Below, piece by piece: positions 1-10,164 of a DNA stretch of 64,000 nt (position 1 is its first letter; each line of letters starts with the position of its first letter). Under the pieces are notes generated by a model. It saw only the letters and a list, made by a program, of their open reading frames with translations. It searched no databases and had not been told where the DNA came from. The stretch spans positions 992,001 to 1,056,000 of the forward strand of contig NZ_CP011372.1 of the NCBI RefSeq assembly GCF_001017575.1, in the 5' to 3' direction. The position numbers and the translations under genes were made by a program. The stretch is from Campylobacter lari (GTDB lineage Bacteria > Campylobacterota > Campylobacteria > Campylobacterales > Campylobacteraceae).

Positions 1-492
1 AAAAATAATCAAAGCTACAAAAAGCCAAGAAACACCGCCGAAAATAATCCCTCTTTGGATTATTCCTATATAAGAAAATTCCTCAAAAACAGGAAAAGAA
101 AAAAGAAAAGAAAAGATCAAAACAAAAGCCAAAACATAATAACGCAAATTTTTATTTACATTAAAAACTCTTGCTTGATTAAAGCCTAATTTATTTCTAA
201 TAAAATAGGCAAAATCAGTAATGATATTTACAGGACAAACCCAAGCACAAAAAGCTCTTCCAGCAAAAATAGCATAAAATAAAAACACTATCAAAGCACC
301 ACTTAAAGCCATTAAATCTACTTGCAAACTTGCTAAAGCAAGTTGAATAAATGCAAAAGGATCGCTTAGTGGCACCGAAGAAAATAAAACCGAAGAGCTT
401 AAATTTCCTTTTAATATAAAATTAAATACACCAAAAGAAAAAAAAGTTAAAATAGACAATTGCACTATTCTTCTTAAAATAAGATACTTCAT
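1..492 (-). CDS. napH: NapH, quinol dehydrogenase membrane subunit of periplasmic nitrate reductase (partial, 3' end outside window)
   Basis: The window edge leaves the first 164 codons. NapH is the integral-membrane iron-sulfur protein that, with NapG, passes electrons from menaquinol to NapA/NapB. The visible part has an N-terminal hydrophobic stretch (about residues 8-27), a second hydrophobic segment (55-78) ending in GRAFCAWVCPVN, a Cys-x3-Cys-Pro motif (C82, C86) typical of NapH, and a third hydrophobic helix near 118-134. The two C-terminal 4Fe-4S motifs expected of the family lie outside the window. Its ATG overlaps the napG TGA (ATGA), so the two are translationally coupled. The order napA-napG-napH is the one usual in Campylobacter, where napB follows. 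Confidence 0.93.
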   Translation of the reverse strand, partial: MKYLILRRIVQLSILTFFSFGVFNFILKGNLSSSVLFSSVPLSDPFAFIQLALASLQVDLMALSGALIVFLFYAIFAGRAFCAWVCPVNIITDFAYFIRNKLGFNQARVFNVNKNLRYYVLAFVLIFSFLFSFPVFEEFSYIGIIQRGIIFGGVSWLFVALIIF

Positions 493-1238
493 AGCAATTC
501 TCCATCATTAAGATAATCTTTAGCCTTATTTTTATTGAAATTTTTATCTGTGTTTACATCTTGTAAACGTTTTTCATCTTTTTCATCCCAACCTTTGATG
601 TAATTATCCCCAGCTTTTCCTAAAACAAATTCTCTAGGTAAAACTTTAATGGCTGCTTTTTGTGTTATACAAGCTTTTTCACAAATACCACATCCAACAC
701 ACACTTCATGATCTACCACAGGTAGTAAAAATGCATGCTTTGCTGTTCTTTCATTGCGTTTTGTTTCAAGTTTTAATGCTTTATCCATTAGAGGACAAGC
801 TCTATAACAAGCATCACATTGAATTCCCCAATAAGCAACACAACTTGCACTATCAATTATAGCTATACCCATTTTTGTTTTATAAATTCCATCTTTTTGC
901 TCTAGATATTTATGATCTAGAGCATTTGCAGGACAATCTCTTATACAAGGTATATCCTCACATAATCTGCAAGGATTTTCTCTTGCTACAAAAAAAGGTG
1001 TGCCGTTTTTAGCACTATTTTCTAAATTTGCTAGTTTTAAAACATCATAAGGACAAGCTTTTACGCAAAGTCCGCATCGTATGCATTTTGATAAAAATTC
1101 TTTTTCATCATCTGCTCCAGGAGGTCTTAAAAAATACTCCTGATTTGAGCTAAATGCTAAACTTGCTAAAAATGCACTTCCGCTTCCTATACATAAAAGC
1201 TTGAAAGCAAAGGCTAAAAATTCTCTTCTATTTTTCAT
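489..1238 (-). CDS. napG: NapG, ferredoxin-type quinol dehydrogenase subunit of Nap
   Basis: Periplasmic iron-sulfur protein that partners NapH in oxidising menaquinol for nitrate reduction. Four 4Fe-4S clusters can be read: C52/55/58/62, C90/93/98/102, C133/141/144/148 and C180/183/186/190. The N-terminus MKNRREF followed by a hydrophobic stretch (residues 8-30) is a Tat-type export signal, as expected for a cofactor-loaded periplasmic protein. At 249 residues it is normal for NapG. It starts 2 nt after the napA stop and its own stop overlaps the napH start, so it sits inside the nap operon. There is no napC upstream of napA in the window, consistent with the NapGH-type electron input used by Campylobacterota. 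Confidence 0.95.
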   Translation of the reverse strand: MKNRREFLAFAFKLLCIGSGSAFLASLAFSSNQEYFLRPPGADDEKEFLSKCIRCGLCVKACPYDVLKLANLENSAKNGTPFFVARENPCRLCEDIPCIRDCPANALDHKYLEQKDGIYKTKMGIAIIDSASCVAYWGIQCDACYRACPLMDKALKLETKRNERTAKHAFLLPVVDHEVCVGCGICEKACITQKAAIKVLPREFVLGKAGDNYIKGWDEKDEKRLQDVNTDKNFNKNKAKDYLNDGELL

Positions 1239-1240
1239 TT

Positions 1241-4015
1241 TTATGCTTTAGTAATTTTTACGGCACATTTTTTGAAATCTGTTTGATTAGATAATGGACA
1301 AGTTGCATCTAGTGTAACTTTATTTATATATACATTTTCATCAAACCAAGGCACATACACAAGCCCTTTAGAAGGTTTATTTCTACCGCGAAAATCTACT
1401 CTAGCTTTTACTTTACCACGGCGTGATTCTACCCATACGATGTCGCCTTGATTAATTTTCATGGCCTTAGCATCATCTTCATTCATATAACAAAGTGCTT
1501 CAGGTACCGCACGGAAAAGCTCAGGAACTCTCATAGTCATAGTTCCACTATGCCAATGCTCTAAAACCCTACCAGTACATAACCAGAATGGATATTCTTT
1601 ACTTGGTCTTTCAGGTGCTTTCATAAATGGTCTAAAGAAAATTTTTACTTTGTTTTTTAAACTGTATTTTTCTTTAGTTTGTGGAGCTAGTAAATCTCCT
1701 TTTGGTAATTCTTTAGCAAAATCACCATAAAACGCAAAGTCTGAATTTGGAGCAGCTTTTTTAGCATAATAATCAAATTTAGTATTAAATCTCCATTGAG
1801 TTTCTTTACCATTTACTACAGGCCATCTTAAGCCCCTTACTTTATGATAAGTATCAAAATCAGCTAAATCATGTCCATGACCTAAACCAAATTTGCGGTA
1901 TTCTTCCCATAGATATTTTTGTACAAAAAATCCATATCCATTAAATTCTTTACCATCACTACCTATAACTTTTCTCTCATCACCAAATACTTCAGAATTA
2001 TCAAATCCTTTTGCAATATTATCTTTAGCTTTGAAGGATTTTGCTTCTTTATTGGCAAATAATACATCATATAAAGTATCATCTTCACTATAACCCATAG
2101 CCTTAGCTTCTTCTAAAACACTTGGCAAGGTAAGTTTATCATTTACCTTAGTTTCACCCCAAACTTCTTTTAATTTAAAGCGTTTTGCAAATTCCATGAT
2201 TTGCCAAGTATCACTCATAGCTTCACCTACAGGTAATACTTGTTGTTTCCAGTGTTGAGTTCTTCTTTCAGCATTACCATAAGCACCCCATTTTTCATAA
2301 ATCATAGCACTTGGTAAAATTAAATCTGCCACCTTAGCACTAATTCCTGGGTAACAATCACTCACAACAATAAAATTATCCATTTCTCTAGCTGCTGCTA
2401 TCCAGTGATTTGCATTAGCGGTGTTTTGCCAAGGATTATTTACTTGCACCCAAGCAAATTTGATATTTCCATCTTCTAAATCTCTCATGATTTTTAAATA
2501 TGGAGCACCTGGTTTAGGGTTGATTGTTTTTGCAGGAACTTTCCAAATTTTTTCACTAATTTCTCTGTGTTTAGGATTTGCAACCACCATATCAGCAGGT
2601 AAACGATGTGAAAAAGTCCCTACTTCTCTTGCGGTTCCACAAGCACTTGGTTGCCCTGTCAATGAAAACGCACCGCTTCCTGGTTTTGCTTGTTTGCCAA
2701 GTAAAAAATGCACCATATAAGCTTGCTCATTTACCCAAGTACCTCTTGTGTGTTGATTAAAGCCCATAGTCCAAAAACTTACAACTTTTCTATTTTTTTC
2801 TATATATAAATTTGCTAATTCTTGAAGTTTTTTCTTAAATTCTTCTATGCTTTCATCTTCATTGCCTTTAGCAACTTTAGCAACATAATCAAGCGTATAA
2901 GGCTCTAAAGCTTTTTTGAAATCTTCAAATGAAATTTCCCAATGCGCATCAGGAGTATTTTGGTGTTTCATTTCAAATTTATCGCCTGCTTTTACCCCCA
3001 AATAAGCCAAAGATACTGCTTCTTCTTCATCTACAATAATAGCATTTTGTTTTGCTACAGTATCTTTTTCACTTGCTTTAAATTTAGGATGGTTTGGATT
3101 ATTTCTCATTCCATAACCAATATCAGCATAACCTGTTGTAAAAATACAATGTTTTTCAATAAATTCTTTATCCATAGCTTCAGGATGATTATAAACAATC
3201 TCTCTAGCGATATAATTCCAAATAGCTAAATCAGTATTTGGCTTGAAAATGATTTCAGTATCTGCTATATGAGAAGTTCTATTAGAAAAAGTAGATAAAT
3301 TTACGATTTTAACTTTATCTAAATTGCTTAATTTTCTATCACTTACCCTTGACCATAAAATCGGATGCATTTCTGCCATATTTGCACCCCAAGTAATAAT
3401 AGTATCAGTAAGTTCTATATCATCATAACAACCAGAAGGCTCATCAACCCCAAAAGTTTGCATAAAACCAACAACTGCACTAGCCATACAATGACGTGCA
3501 TTTGGGTCTATATTATTTGATCTAAAACCAGCTTTTACTAATTTTGCAGCAGCATATCCTTCTTGTATAGTATATTGACCACTTGCAAAAATTCCAATTC
3601 CCTCAGCACCTTTTTCTTTATAGGCTTTTTTGAATTGTTTTTCCATTTCATCAAAAGCTCTTTGCCAAGAAACTTGTTGGAATTTTCCTTTTTTATCAAA
3701 CTCACCTTTTACATTTACACGAAGTAAAGGTGTTACTAAGCGATCTTCTCCATACATAATTTTTGCATTAAAATAACCTTTAATACAATTTAACCCACGA
3801 TTTACTGGAGCTGCTGGGTCTCCTTTTACAGCAACAATTTTACCATCTAAACTTGCAACTAAAATTCCACAGCCTGTACCACAAAATCTACAAACAGCTT
3901 TATCCCAACGCCATTTATTCTCAGTATTTGCAAGCACACTACTTGGAACACTAAGACCTGCAACACCACAAGCACTAGCAATAGCGGTATTTTTAATGAA
4001 GTCCCTTCTGTTCAT
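1241..4015 (-). CDS. napA: NapA, catalytic subunit of periplasmic nitrate reductase
   Basis: Molybdenum enzyme that reduces nitrate to nitrite in the periplasm. It begins with a twin-arginine signal (MNRRDFIK, then a hydrophobic run to about residue 28). The 4Fe-4S site is C42-x2-C45-x3-C49 with C77, the classical molybdopterin-oxidoreductase arrangement. C176 in NARHCMAS is the expected Mo-ligating cysteine of NapA. The molybdopterin dinucleotide-binding domain closes the protein (residues about 800-924, with [17 protein letters not shown]). 924 residues is the long Campylobacterota form. A purine-rich RBS (GAGGGA) lies just upstream of the ATG, and the gene leads the nap cluster. Together with nrfHA further right, it would supply nitrite for ammonification. 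Confidence 0.97.
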   Translation of the reverse strand: MNRRDFIKNTAIASACGVAGLSVPSSVLANTENKWRWDKAVCRFCGTGCGILVASLDGKIVAVKGDPAAPVNRGLNCIKGYFNAKIMYGEDRLVTPLLRVNVKGEFDKKGKFQQVSWQRAFDEMEKQFKKAYKEKGAEGIGIFASGQYTIQEGYAAAKLVKAGFRSNNIDPNARHCMASAVVGFMQTFGVDEPSGCYDDIELTDTIITWGANMAEMHPILWSRVSDRKLSNLDKVKIVNLSTFSNRTSHIADTEIIFKPNTDLAIWNYIAREIVYNHPEAMDKEFIEKHCIFTTGYADIGYGMRNNPNHPKFKASEKDTVAKQNAIIVDEEEAVSLAYLGVKAGDKFEMKHQNTPDAHWEISFEDFKKALEPYTLDYVAKVAKGNEDESIEEFKKKLQELANLYIEKNRKVVSFWTMGFNQHTRGTWVNEQAYMVHFLLGKQAKPGSGAFSLTGQPSACGTAREVGTFSHRLPADMVVANPKHREISEKIWKVPAKTINPKPGAPYLKIMRDLEDGNIKFAWVQVNNPWQNTANANHWIAAAREMDNFIVVSDCYPGISAKVADLILPSAMIYEKWGAYGNAERRTQHWKQQVLPVGEAMSDTWQIMEFAKRFKLKEVWGETKVNDKLTLPSVLEEAKAMGYSEDDTLYDVLFANKEAKSFKAKDNIAKGFDNSEVFGDERKVIGSDGKEFNGYGFFVQKYLWEEYRKFGLGHGHDLADFDTYHKVRGLRWPVVNGKETQWRFNTKFDYYAKKAAPNSDFAFYGDFAKELPKGDLLAPQTKEKYSLKNKVKIFFRPFMKAPERPSKEYPFWLCTGRVLEHWHSGTMTMRVPELFRAVPEALCYMNEDDAKAMKINQGDIVWVESRRGKVKARVDFRGRNKPSKGLVYVPWFDENVYINKVTLDATCPLSNQTDFKKCAVKITKA

Positions 4016-4169
4016 TATATCCCTCGTTATTGTTTATTTATGTATATAAAGAATACATGAATATAATATTACTATGATTAGTTTAAATTTACATTATAAT
4101 AAAGAATATTTTATAAGTATTTATAAATAGGAGTTTTTTAGTATTTTTTTAATATTTTTTGCATATTAT

Positions 4170-4195
4170 AAAACGCTAGTTAATTCTAGCGTTTT
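4170..4195 (-). terminator. Hairpin terminator after flgG
   Basis: A perfect inverted repeat AAAACGCTAG / CTAGCGTTTT with a six-base loop. The flgG stop codon (4186-4188) lies at the edge of the loop and stem. The right arm ends in four T when read on the minus strand, so it can act as a weak intrinsic terminator between flgG and napA. The U tract is short, so read-through is possible. Confidence 0.6.
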
Positions 4196-4980
4196 AATTG
4201 ATTTACTATACCAAGCATATCATCACTTGTAGTGATTGCTTTTGAGCCTGCCTCATAAGCTCTTTGCCCTGTGATAAGGTCAGTCATTTCTTCTACAAGC
4301 TGAACATTACTAAGCTCTACAAAGCCATGTTTGATAACAGAAAATCCATTCTCTCCTGCTATACCTGCAATAGGCGCTCCACTTGCATCAGTTTCTACTA
4401 AAAGATTATCTCCCAAAGCATGCAAGCCCGCTGGATTAATAAAATTTACAAGTTCAATTTGACCTATTTGAGTTTCAGCTGTATTTCCTGGCTGCATTAC
4501 TGAAACCGTTCCATCACTTGCTACGTTAATAGCTGTAGCATCCTCAGGTATAGTCATTTCCGGCAAAAGTCTATAACCATCTGAATTTACTATATTTCCT
4601 TCAGCATCTTTGGTAAATTGACCATTTCTAGTATAAGCTATAGTTCCATCAGGCATTTGAATTTGGAAAAATCCATTATTACCTGCAATTGCCATATCAA
4701 GACCTGAAGTTGATGTTTGTTTTAAACTACCTTCGCTAAAAATTTTACTCACAGCTGTCACTCTTGAGCCAAGACCCACTTCTATACCACTTGGGTGTTT
4801 TGTGGTACTTGAGGTTGAAGTACCTGCATATTTCATCGTTTGATACATCAAATCTGCAAATTCTGCACGCGATTTTTTATAACCTACTGTATTAACATTT
4901 GAAATATTATTTGATGTTACATCAATTTGTGTTTGTTGTGATACCATCCCTGATGCTGCTGTATATAATGATCTTAACAT
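4186..4980 (-). CDS. flgG: FlgG, flagellar distal rod protein
   Basis: Structural protein of the distal rod of the flagellar basal body. The N-terminal rod motif (LYTAASGMVSQQTQIDVTSNNISNVNTVGYKK, residues 5-36) is the flg_bb_rod signature. The C-terminal block around residues 215-264 (GFVELSNVQLVEEMTDLITGQRAYEAGSKAI) is the matching FlgG C-terminal helix that packs in the rod core. 264 residues is typical for FlgG. It lies 17 nt downstream of a paralogous rod gene in the same direction, so both are transcribed from the sigma-54 promoter at 5848-5865. FlgG in this lineage belongs to the RpoN-dependent middle class of flagellar genes. Confidence 0.95.
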   Translation of the reverse strand: MLRSLYTAASGMVSQQTQIDVTSNNISNVNTVGYKKSRAEFADLMYQTMKYAGTSTSSTTKHPSGIEVGLGSRVTAVSKIFSEGSLKQTSTSGLDMAIAGNNGFFQIQMPDGTIAYTRNGQFTKDAEGNIVNSDGYRLLPEMTIPEDATAINVASDGTVSVMQPGNTAETQIGQIELVNFINPAGLHALGDNLLVETDASGAPIAGIAGENGFSVIKHGFVELSNVQLVEEMTDLITGQRAYEAGSKAITTSDDMLGIVNQLKR

Positions 4981-4997
4981 TTTACCTATCCTTAGTT

Positions 4998-5810
4998 TTA
5001 TTTAGTACTTGCTAATTTATTAATAGCTTCTTGATTTAAATCATCCATATGAGATGTCATAACTTTTTGATACATCTCAACCATCCTATTTGCTTCGATT
5101 AATCCTACCATTTCTGTAACTGGATTAACATTAGATCCTTGAGTAAAACCCTGCTTTATGGCATTTGAATTTGGCAAATCTCTGATTTTGTTTAAATTAT
5201 CGATTTTATACATATTATCGCCATCTTTTTGCAAATCTCTTAAATCATCAACTTGCGCTACGAATAATCTTGCTATATCTTGATTAGACGCACTGATGAT
5301 TCCATTTTTATCCACATTAATAAAAGAAGTAGAATCTCCTATGCGTATGCCATCATTTTCAGGATTATTAAAATAATCACTGCTTAAAACTCTATATCCT
5401 TGACGATTTACCAAATATCCCTCATCATCAAGCTGGAAATTTCCATCTTGACTTAATCTTACCTCGCCATTGTTTGTTTTAATTAAATAAAAAGTATCCT
5501 CACGAGTAAGAGCTAAATCCAAAGGATTATGCGTCATTTTCATAGAACCTATGCTAAAATTTGTATAGACATGATTAACTTGTGGAACTCTATCTATAGT
5601 TGTATTTACAAATCTTGCAGCATCTCTTGTGTGATTTTGTATAGGTAACTCATCTTGAGTTTCTTTAAAAATCCTTTTAAAATCTGCAATAACAACATTA
5701 TCTCTTTTATAGCCACTTGTATTTACATTTGCTAGGTTATTAGTTACAACATCTAAGCGATTAAACTGCGTAACCATAGCACCGGTGGCTTGATAATACC
5801 CATTTTGCAT
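4998..5810 (-). CDS. flgG2: FlgF/FlgG2, flagellar proximal rod protein
   Basis: Second rod protein, paralogous to FlgG; in Campylobacter it is usually named flgG2 and corresponds to FlgF of other bacteria. The N-terminus carries the rod signature (QATGAMVTQFNRLDVVTNNLANVNTSGYKRDN, residues 7-38). The C-terminus ends with the paired helix (about 225-268, GFTQGSNVNPVTEMVGLIEANRMVEMYQKVM). The central domain differs from FlgG, as expected. 270 residues. It is the first gene after a good GG-N10-GC sigma-54 promoter and is followed at 17 nt by flgG. The naming FlgF versus FlgG2 rests on operon position and cannot be settled from sequence alone. Confidence 0.9.
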   Translation of the reverse strand: MQNGYYQATGAMVTQFNRLDVVTNNLANVNTSGYKRDNVVIADFKRIFKETQDELPIQNHTRDAARFVNTTIDRVPQVNHVYTNFSIGSMKMTHNPLDLALTREDTFYLIKTNNGEVRLSQDGNFQLDDEGYLVNRQGYRVLSSDYFNNPENDGIRIGDSTSFINVDKNGIISASNQDIARLFVAQVDDLRDLQKDGDNMYKIDNLNKIRDLPNSNAIKQGFTQGSNVNPVTEMVGLIEANRMVEMYQKVMTSHMDDLNQEAINKLASTK

Positions 5811-5847
5811 TGTTTTTCCTAACTAAAATCTTAATTTTTCACTAACA

Positions 5848-5865
5848 AAGCAAAAGTTGTTCCAA
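5848..5865 (-). promoter_or_regulatory. Sigma-54 promoter of the flgG2-flgG operon
   Basis: On the minus strand the sequence TTGGAACAACTTTTGCTT places GG and GC exactly ten bases apart, the invariant -24/-12 spacing of RpoN promoters (consensus TGGCAC-N5-TTGCW). The GG is at 5863-5862 and the GC at 5851-5850. The flgG2 ATG is about 40 nt downstream. In Campylobacter the rod and hook genes are known to depend on RpoN and FlgSR. Confidence 0.85.
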
Positions 5866-5900
5866 AATGTTTTTATTTGTTTTTAATTAATTTTTAGGCA

Positions 5901-5906
5901 TAATAT
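5901..5906 (+). promoter_or_regulatory. Probable -10 box of rpoD
   Basis: TAATAT preceded by GC, in a T-rich context about 38 nt before the rpoD ATG. It is the best -10-like hexamer in the short divergent region with flgG2. There is no recognisable -35, as is normal for Campylobacter sigma-70 promoters. An RBS-like AAGGGG follows at about 5934. Confidence 0.4.
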
Positions 5907-5944
5907 TTAGTTTTACACTCATTACTTAAATACAAGGGGTATCC

Positions 5945-7822
5945 ATGGCTAATGAAACCAATGTTTTAGAAGAACTTTTCAAAGAAAATTCTAAAGATTA
6001 TATCACATATGAAAAACTTGTCAAGTATTTTGCAAAGCTTCCAAATGCAACAAGTGCAAAAAAAATCCGTGATTTAATGGATAAATACAAAGTAGAATTA
6101 ATCTCTTCAGCCGAAATTGCTAAAAAAAGAAATTTAGAAGAAGCAAAAAAACTACAAGAAGAAAAACAAAAATTACAAGATACAAGTTTGGAAAATGAAT
6201 TTGATTTAGCCAATGAAAATGATTTATTAGAATGGAGCAGATCAGACTCGCCCGTGAGAATGTATTTAAGAGAAATGGGACAAATTGCTCTTTTAAACAA
6301 AGACGAGGAAGTTGAAATTTCTAAAAAAATTGAACTAGGCGAAGACATTATCATTGATGCTTTTTGTTCGGTGCCTTATTTGATTGATTTTATACTTGAT
6401 TACAAAGAACCTTTGATTAATAGAGAAAGAAGAGTAAAAGAGCTTTTTAAAAGCTTTGAAGATGATGATAAAAGTGATGATGATAAAAGTGATGATGAAA
6501 TAGATTCTGAAGAAGAAAATGAAAATGAGGAAAATGAAAACTCAAGTGAAAAAAAACCTAAAAAAGTAAGTAAAAAAGAAGACGAAAGAACCTTAAAAGT
6601 TATAGAAAGTTTTAAAGCTTTAGAAAAAGCAAAAAAAGAATGGTTGAAAACCATATCTACTATTAATGCAGAAAAAAACGATGATGAATTGTTAGATAAA
6701 CTCATAATTGCTTTTAAGAAAAATATACTAAAAGAAAAACTAATGGATCTAGGTCCAACTTCAAAACTTATCTCTGAAATCGTAAAATCCATGGAAACAG
6801 CTTTAAAAAGCGATGAGGAATTTGACAAAGAATTAAAACGCTTAGAATATCGCCTGCCAATGTTTTCAGAAGAATTAAAACAAAGACATCAAGATATCTT
6901 AAAAGATATTACCAAACTTAGCAAAGAAGAAATCGCTGAACGCGCACTAGAAACTACCATGGTAAGCACTTATATGGAGATTAAAAAACTCATTCAAACT
7001 AAAGAAGCTAGCCAAAATTCTTTTGATTTAGAAAAAGATCAACTAAAAGAAATTCTAGAGCAAATAAAACGCGGTAAAAAAATCTCAGATGAAGCTAAAA
7101 CCAGAATGGCAAAATCAAATTTACGCTTGGTTGTAAGTATTGCTAAAAGATATACTAACCGTGGATTGCCATTTTTAGATTTGATCCAAGAGGGCAATAT
7201 AGGATTAATGAAAGCGGTAGATAAATTTGAATACAAACGCGGTTATAAGTTTTCAACCTATGCAACTTGGTGGATTAGACAAGCTATTTCAAGAGCAATT
7301 GCTGATCAAGCAAGAACGATTAGAATTCCTATTCATATGATAGAAACTATTAATCAAATCAATAAAATCATTCGTGAATACTTACAAAAAGAAGGCAAAG
7401 AGCCTGATGTAAGCATTATTGCCAAAGAAGTAGGACTTAGTGTAGATAAAGTAAAACAAGTGATTAAAATCACTAAAGAACCAATTTCCCTAGAAGCACC
7501 TATTAGCAATGAAGATGATGGTAAATTTGGAGATTTTGTAGAAGATAGAACTTCAATTTCTCCTATGGATCATATCTTAAAAGATGATTTAAAAGAACAA
7601 ATTGATGAAGTTTTAGATCAGCTTAATGATAGAGAAAAAGCTGTTATTAGAATGCGTTTTGGTTTAATGGATGATGAAAGCGATAGAACCTTAGAAGAAA
7701 TCGGCAAAGAATTAAATGTTACAAGAGAAAGAGTAAGACAAATAGAAAGCTCAGCTATAAAAAAACTCAAACATCCAAAAGTTGGTAGAAAACTTAAAAA
7801 TTACATAGAAGGTTGGAAATAA
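5945..7822 (+). CDS. rpoD: RpoD, primary sigma-70 factor
   Basis: Housekeeping sigma factor directing RNA polymerase to promoters. Region 1.1-like sequence occupies residues 1-60 and region 1.2 begins at [12 protein letters not shown] (about 98). Region 2 is [58 protein letters not shown] (about 389-446), and region 4 ends with the helix-turn-helix [19 protein letters not shown] (about 585-603). A non-conserved spacer between 1.2 and 2 holds a strikingly acidic stretch (residues 173-212) rich in D, E and N, partly encoded by a 15-bp tandem repeat. At 625 residues the size is typical of the family. It stands alone, divergent from flgG2 and convergent with ppk. Confidence 0.98.
   Translation: MANETNVLEELFKENSKDYITYEKLVKYFAKLPNATSAKKIRDLMDKYKVELISSAEIAKKRNLEEAKKLQEEKQKLQDTSLENEFDLANENDLLEWSRSDSPVRMYLREMGQIALLNKDEEVEISKKIELGEDIIIDAFCSVPYLIDFILDYKEPLINRERRVKELFKSFEDDDKSDDDKSDDEIDSEEENENEENENSSEKKPKKVSKKEDERTLKVIESFKALEKAKKEWLKTISTINAEKNDDELLDKLIIAFKKNILKEKLMDLGPTSKLISEIVKSMETALKSDEEFDKELKRLEYRLPMFSEELKQRHQDILKDITKLSKEEIAERALETTMVSTYMEIKKLIQTKEASQNSFDLEKDQLKEILEQIKRGKKISDEAKTRMAKSNLRLVVSIAKRYTNRGLPFLDLIQEGNIGLMKAVDKFEYKRGYKFSTYATWWIRQAISRAIADQARTIRIPIHMIETINQINKIIREYLQKEGKEPDVSIIAKEVGLSVDKVKQVIKITKEPISLEAPISNEDDGKFGDFVEDRTSISPMDHILKDDLKEQIDEVLDQLNDREKAVIRMRFGLMDDESDRTLEEIGKELNVTRERVRQIESSAIKKLKHPKVGRKLKNYIEGWK
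6461..6499 (+). repeat. 15-bp tandem repeat within rpoD spacer
   Basis: Two exact copies of GATGATGATAAAAGT (6461-6475 and 6476-6490) are followed by a truncated third copy (GATGATGAA). They encode [13 protein letters not shown]. The unit is a multiple of three, so copy-number change would lengthen or shorten the acidic linker of sigma-70 without breaking the frame. Confidence 0.85.
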
Positions 7823-7845
7823 TCCTTGCTAAAAAAGCAAGGATT
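7821..7845. terminator. Shared hairpin between convergent rpoD and ppk
   Basis: Perfect 10-bp inverted repeat AATCCTTGCT / AGCAAGGATT with a five-A loop. It begins in the rpoD stop codon (7820-7822) and its right end overlaps the ppk stop codon (7844-7846). No clear T tract follows on either strand, so it may act as a transcript-end stabilising hairpin or a weak bidirectional terminator. Confidence 0.55.
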
Positions 7846-9937
7846 AGCTATCTCTAAAAAGCTTCGTTGCTAAATGCGCTGCTCTACTATGATCAGTATC
7901 TTTTTTCAAGGTATTGAAAATTCTACTAATATATTCTTCTAAAATTTGTTGAGAATTATTAACTTTTTCTGCTTCATTTAAAGCAACCTTGCGATATCTT
8001 CCTTCGCTATCTAACTCATAAGCCAAATCATTATCGCTTAATTGTAGTTTTAAAATTTGAGCTAACTTTGCACGCGAATGCTCATCAAAAATAGGAGTCA
8101 TTAATTCTAGTCTTCTTTCTAAATTTCTTGGCATCCAATCAGCACTTGAAATAAAATAATTTGGCTCAGTGTGTTTAAAATATAAAATTCTAGCATGTTC
8201 TAAATATTTTCCCACTATACTTCTAACCTTTATATTTTCACTATACCCTTTTACCCCAGGTCTTAAACAACAAATTCCACGCACAATAAGATCTATTTTA
8301 ACACCTTTATTTGAAGCATCATATAAAGCTTTAATCACATCACCATCTACCAAAGCATTCATTTTAGCTATGATTACTCCATCTTTTCCATGATTTGCTT
8401 CAGTAGCTATCATATCTAAAATTCTTTCTTTGATTTGCTTTGGACTCATTGATAAAGTCTTTAAGCGACGGCTTTTGCTATATCCTGAAAGTATATGAAA
8501 AAAAGTTGTGGTATCTTGAGAGTATTCTTCTTTAGAAGTAAAATAACTCACATCAGTATAAATTTTAGCCGAACTTGCATTATAATTACCTGTACTTAAA
8601 TGATTATAAATTTTTAATTTTTCTCCTTCTTTTCTAATCACTTGAGCCACTTTTGCATGTACTTTAAAACCTGTAATTCCATATATCACATGAGCTCCTG
8701 CATTTTCTAATGATTTTGCCCAATGTAAGTTATTTTCCTCATCAAAACGTGCTTTTAATTCTACCATTACAGTCACTTGCTTGCCATCGCTTGCTGCATC
8801 AATTAAAGCTTGGACTATGTTTGAATTTTTTTCCACCCTATAAAGAGTCATTCTTATAGAAACAACCTTAGGATCCTTACTTGCTTCTTTGATAAATTGA
8901 TACACAGGCTCAAAACTTTCATAAGGCTGTATAGCCAATATATCTTGTTTATCAATTGCGCTAAAAATAGACACATTATCTCCAAAAGGCGGTAAAATCT
9001 TTGGTGTATATACAGGGCTTAGTAAGTGTGTAAATTCTTTATTAGAAATGATTTGCCACAATGATGGTAAATTTAAAAGTATGCTGTATTCGTAAATGTC
9101 TTTATGAAAAATATTCATATGAGAGCTTAAAAATTCGATCAACTGCTCATCTGCGCCTTTTTCTATTTGTAAGCGTATAAAAGCACCTTTTCTACGAAGC
9201 TTTAAACCCTGCTCCAAAATCAACATAAAATCATCAGCCTCTTCTTCTTCTATTTCCATATCTGCATTTCTAGTTACCCTAAAAGCAGCAGAAGATAAAA
9301 GCTTATAGCCAGGAAAAATATGCTCTGTATGATGACGTACTATACTTTCTATAGGCACATAAATATTCGAACTTACTTGATAAAATCTTGGTAAAACCCT
9401 AGGTATGCGTATCATACCAAATTTTAAAAGCTCAGGATGCATAGGATCACAAAGCTTTACCGCCAAAGAAAACGAAAGATTATTTAAATGTGGAAAAGGA
9501 TGGGTTGCATCAACCGCAATAGGCACTATCACAGGAAAAATATTAGAAAAAAAATGCTCATTACATTGCTGCTTTAAGTCCTCATCAAGTTCTTCATAAG
9601 AACGAATAAATAAATTTTCTTTTTCTAAATCTTGAGTTATTTTAGTAAAATACTGCTCTACTACATATTTTTCTTCATGCAAATAATTTCTAATGGCTTT
9701 AAGTTGCGCAAGTGGGGTCATTTCATCATTACTTGCTGTGCTTATCCCTGCTACAAAAAGCTGTTTTAATCCAGCCACTCTTATCATATAAAACTCATCT
9801 AAATTTGTACAATATATAGCAATAAATTTAAGTTTTTCGAGCAAAGGAAGATCTTTGGAACATTGATCTAAAACACGGGAGTTAAATGCAAGCCAAGAAA
9901 GTTCTCTATTAATATACATTGATGGTTGAATTTGCAT
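7844..9937 (-). CDS. ppk: Ppk1, polyphosphate kinase
   Basis: Makes inorganic polyphosphate reversibly from ATP; in Campylobacter polyphosphate supports stress survival and virulence. The protein opens with the PPK N-terminal domain ([18 protein letters not shown]). The two phospholipase-D-like catalytic halves contain [18 protein letters not shown] with the conserved histidine, NHLSTGNYN, and [18 protein letters not shown] near the C-terminus. At 697 residues it matches bacterial PPK1 length. It is monocistronic, facing rpoD and divergent from nrfHA. The upstream spacer (9938-10164) is extremely AT-rich and probably carries its promoter, but several overlapping -10-like hexamers make the exact one unclear. 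Confidence 0.97.
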   Translation of the reverse strand: MQIQPSMYINRELSWLAFNSRVLDQCSKDLPLLEKLKFIAIYCTNLDEFYMIRVAGLKQLFVAGISTASNDEMTPLAQLKAIRNYLHEEKYVVEQYFTKITQDLEKENLFIRSYEELDEDLKQQCNEHFFSNIFPVIVPIAVDATHPFPHLNNLSFSLAVKLCDPMHPELLKFGMIRIPRVLPRFYQVSSNIYVPIESIVRHHTEHIFPGYKLLSSAAFRVTRNADMEIEEEEADDFMLILEQGLKLRRKGAFIRLQIEKGADEQLIEFLSSHMNIFHKDIYEYSILLNLPSLWQIISNKEFTHLLSPVYTPKILPPFGDNVSIFSAIDKQDILAIQPYESFEPVYQFIKEASKDPKVVSIRMTLYRVEKNSNIVQALIDAASDGKQVTVMVELKARFDEENNLHWAKSLENAGAHVIYGITGFKVHAKVAQVIRKEGEKLKIYNHLSTGNYNASSAKIYTDVSYFTSKEEYSQDTTTFFHILSGYSKSRRLKTLSMSPKQIKERILDMIATEANHGKDGVIIAKMNALVDGDVIKALYDASNKGVKIDLIVRGICCLRPGVKGYSENIKVRSIVGKYLEHARILYFKHTEPNYFISSADWMPRNLERRLELMTPIFDEHSRAKLAQILKLQLSDNDLAYELDSEGRYRKVALNEAEKVNNSQQILEEYISRIFNTLKKDTDHSRAAHLATKLFRDS

Positions 9938-10113
9938 AATACACCTACCTTATTTTCTAGTATTTAATATTTTAGTATTTCTTTTATTAAAATTTATTTT
10001 ATTTTTATAATAGTAAATAAAATTATATAAAAAAATAATACTTTTTTTCTCTTATTAAAAAAATAATAAATGGTTAATAAACTTATATTTACTTTTTAGG
10101 TTTTATAGCGTAA

Positions 10114-10119
10114 TATAAT
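10114..10119 (+). promoter_or_regulatory. -10 box (TATAAT) of nrfHA
   Basis: A perfect TATAAT, 45 nt before the nrfH ATG and preceded by an AT-rich region. The predicted transcription start near 10126 coincides with the left arm of an inverted repeat (10125-10143). Confidence 0.7.
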
Positions 10120-10124
10120 TGCAC

Positions 10125-10143
10125 TTAAGTTCTTGTAACTTAA
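10125..10143 (+). promoter_or_regulatory. Inverted repeat at the nrfHA transcription start
   Basis: TTAAGTT-CTTGT-AACTTAA is a perfect 7-bp dyad placed at the expected +1 of the nrfHA transcript. It could be an operator for a dimeric regulator or a 5'-end RNA hairpin. It resembles, but does not match, the TTAAC-N4-GTTAA site described for NssR in C. jejuni. The function is unknown. Confidence 0.5.
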
Positions 10144-10164
10144 ACTTCATTCAAAGGAGAGACT

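Noticed and set aside
662-862. A 66-codon plus-strand frame rich in His and Leu
   Set aside because: Antisense to napG, whose four cysteine clusters fix the real frame.
9938-10164. The 227-nt AT-rich spacer between ppk and nrfH examined for a small RNA or gene
   Set aside because: No open frame with an RBS, no stable hairpin and no tRNA-like fold; only promoter-like hexamers and the nrfH leader dyad.
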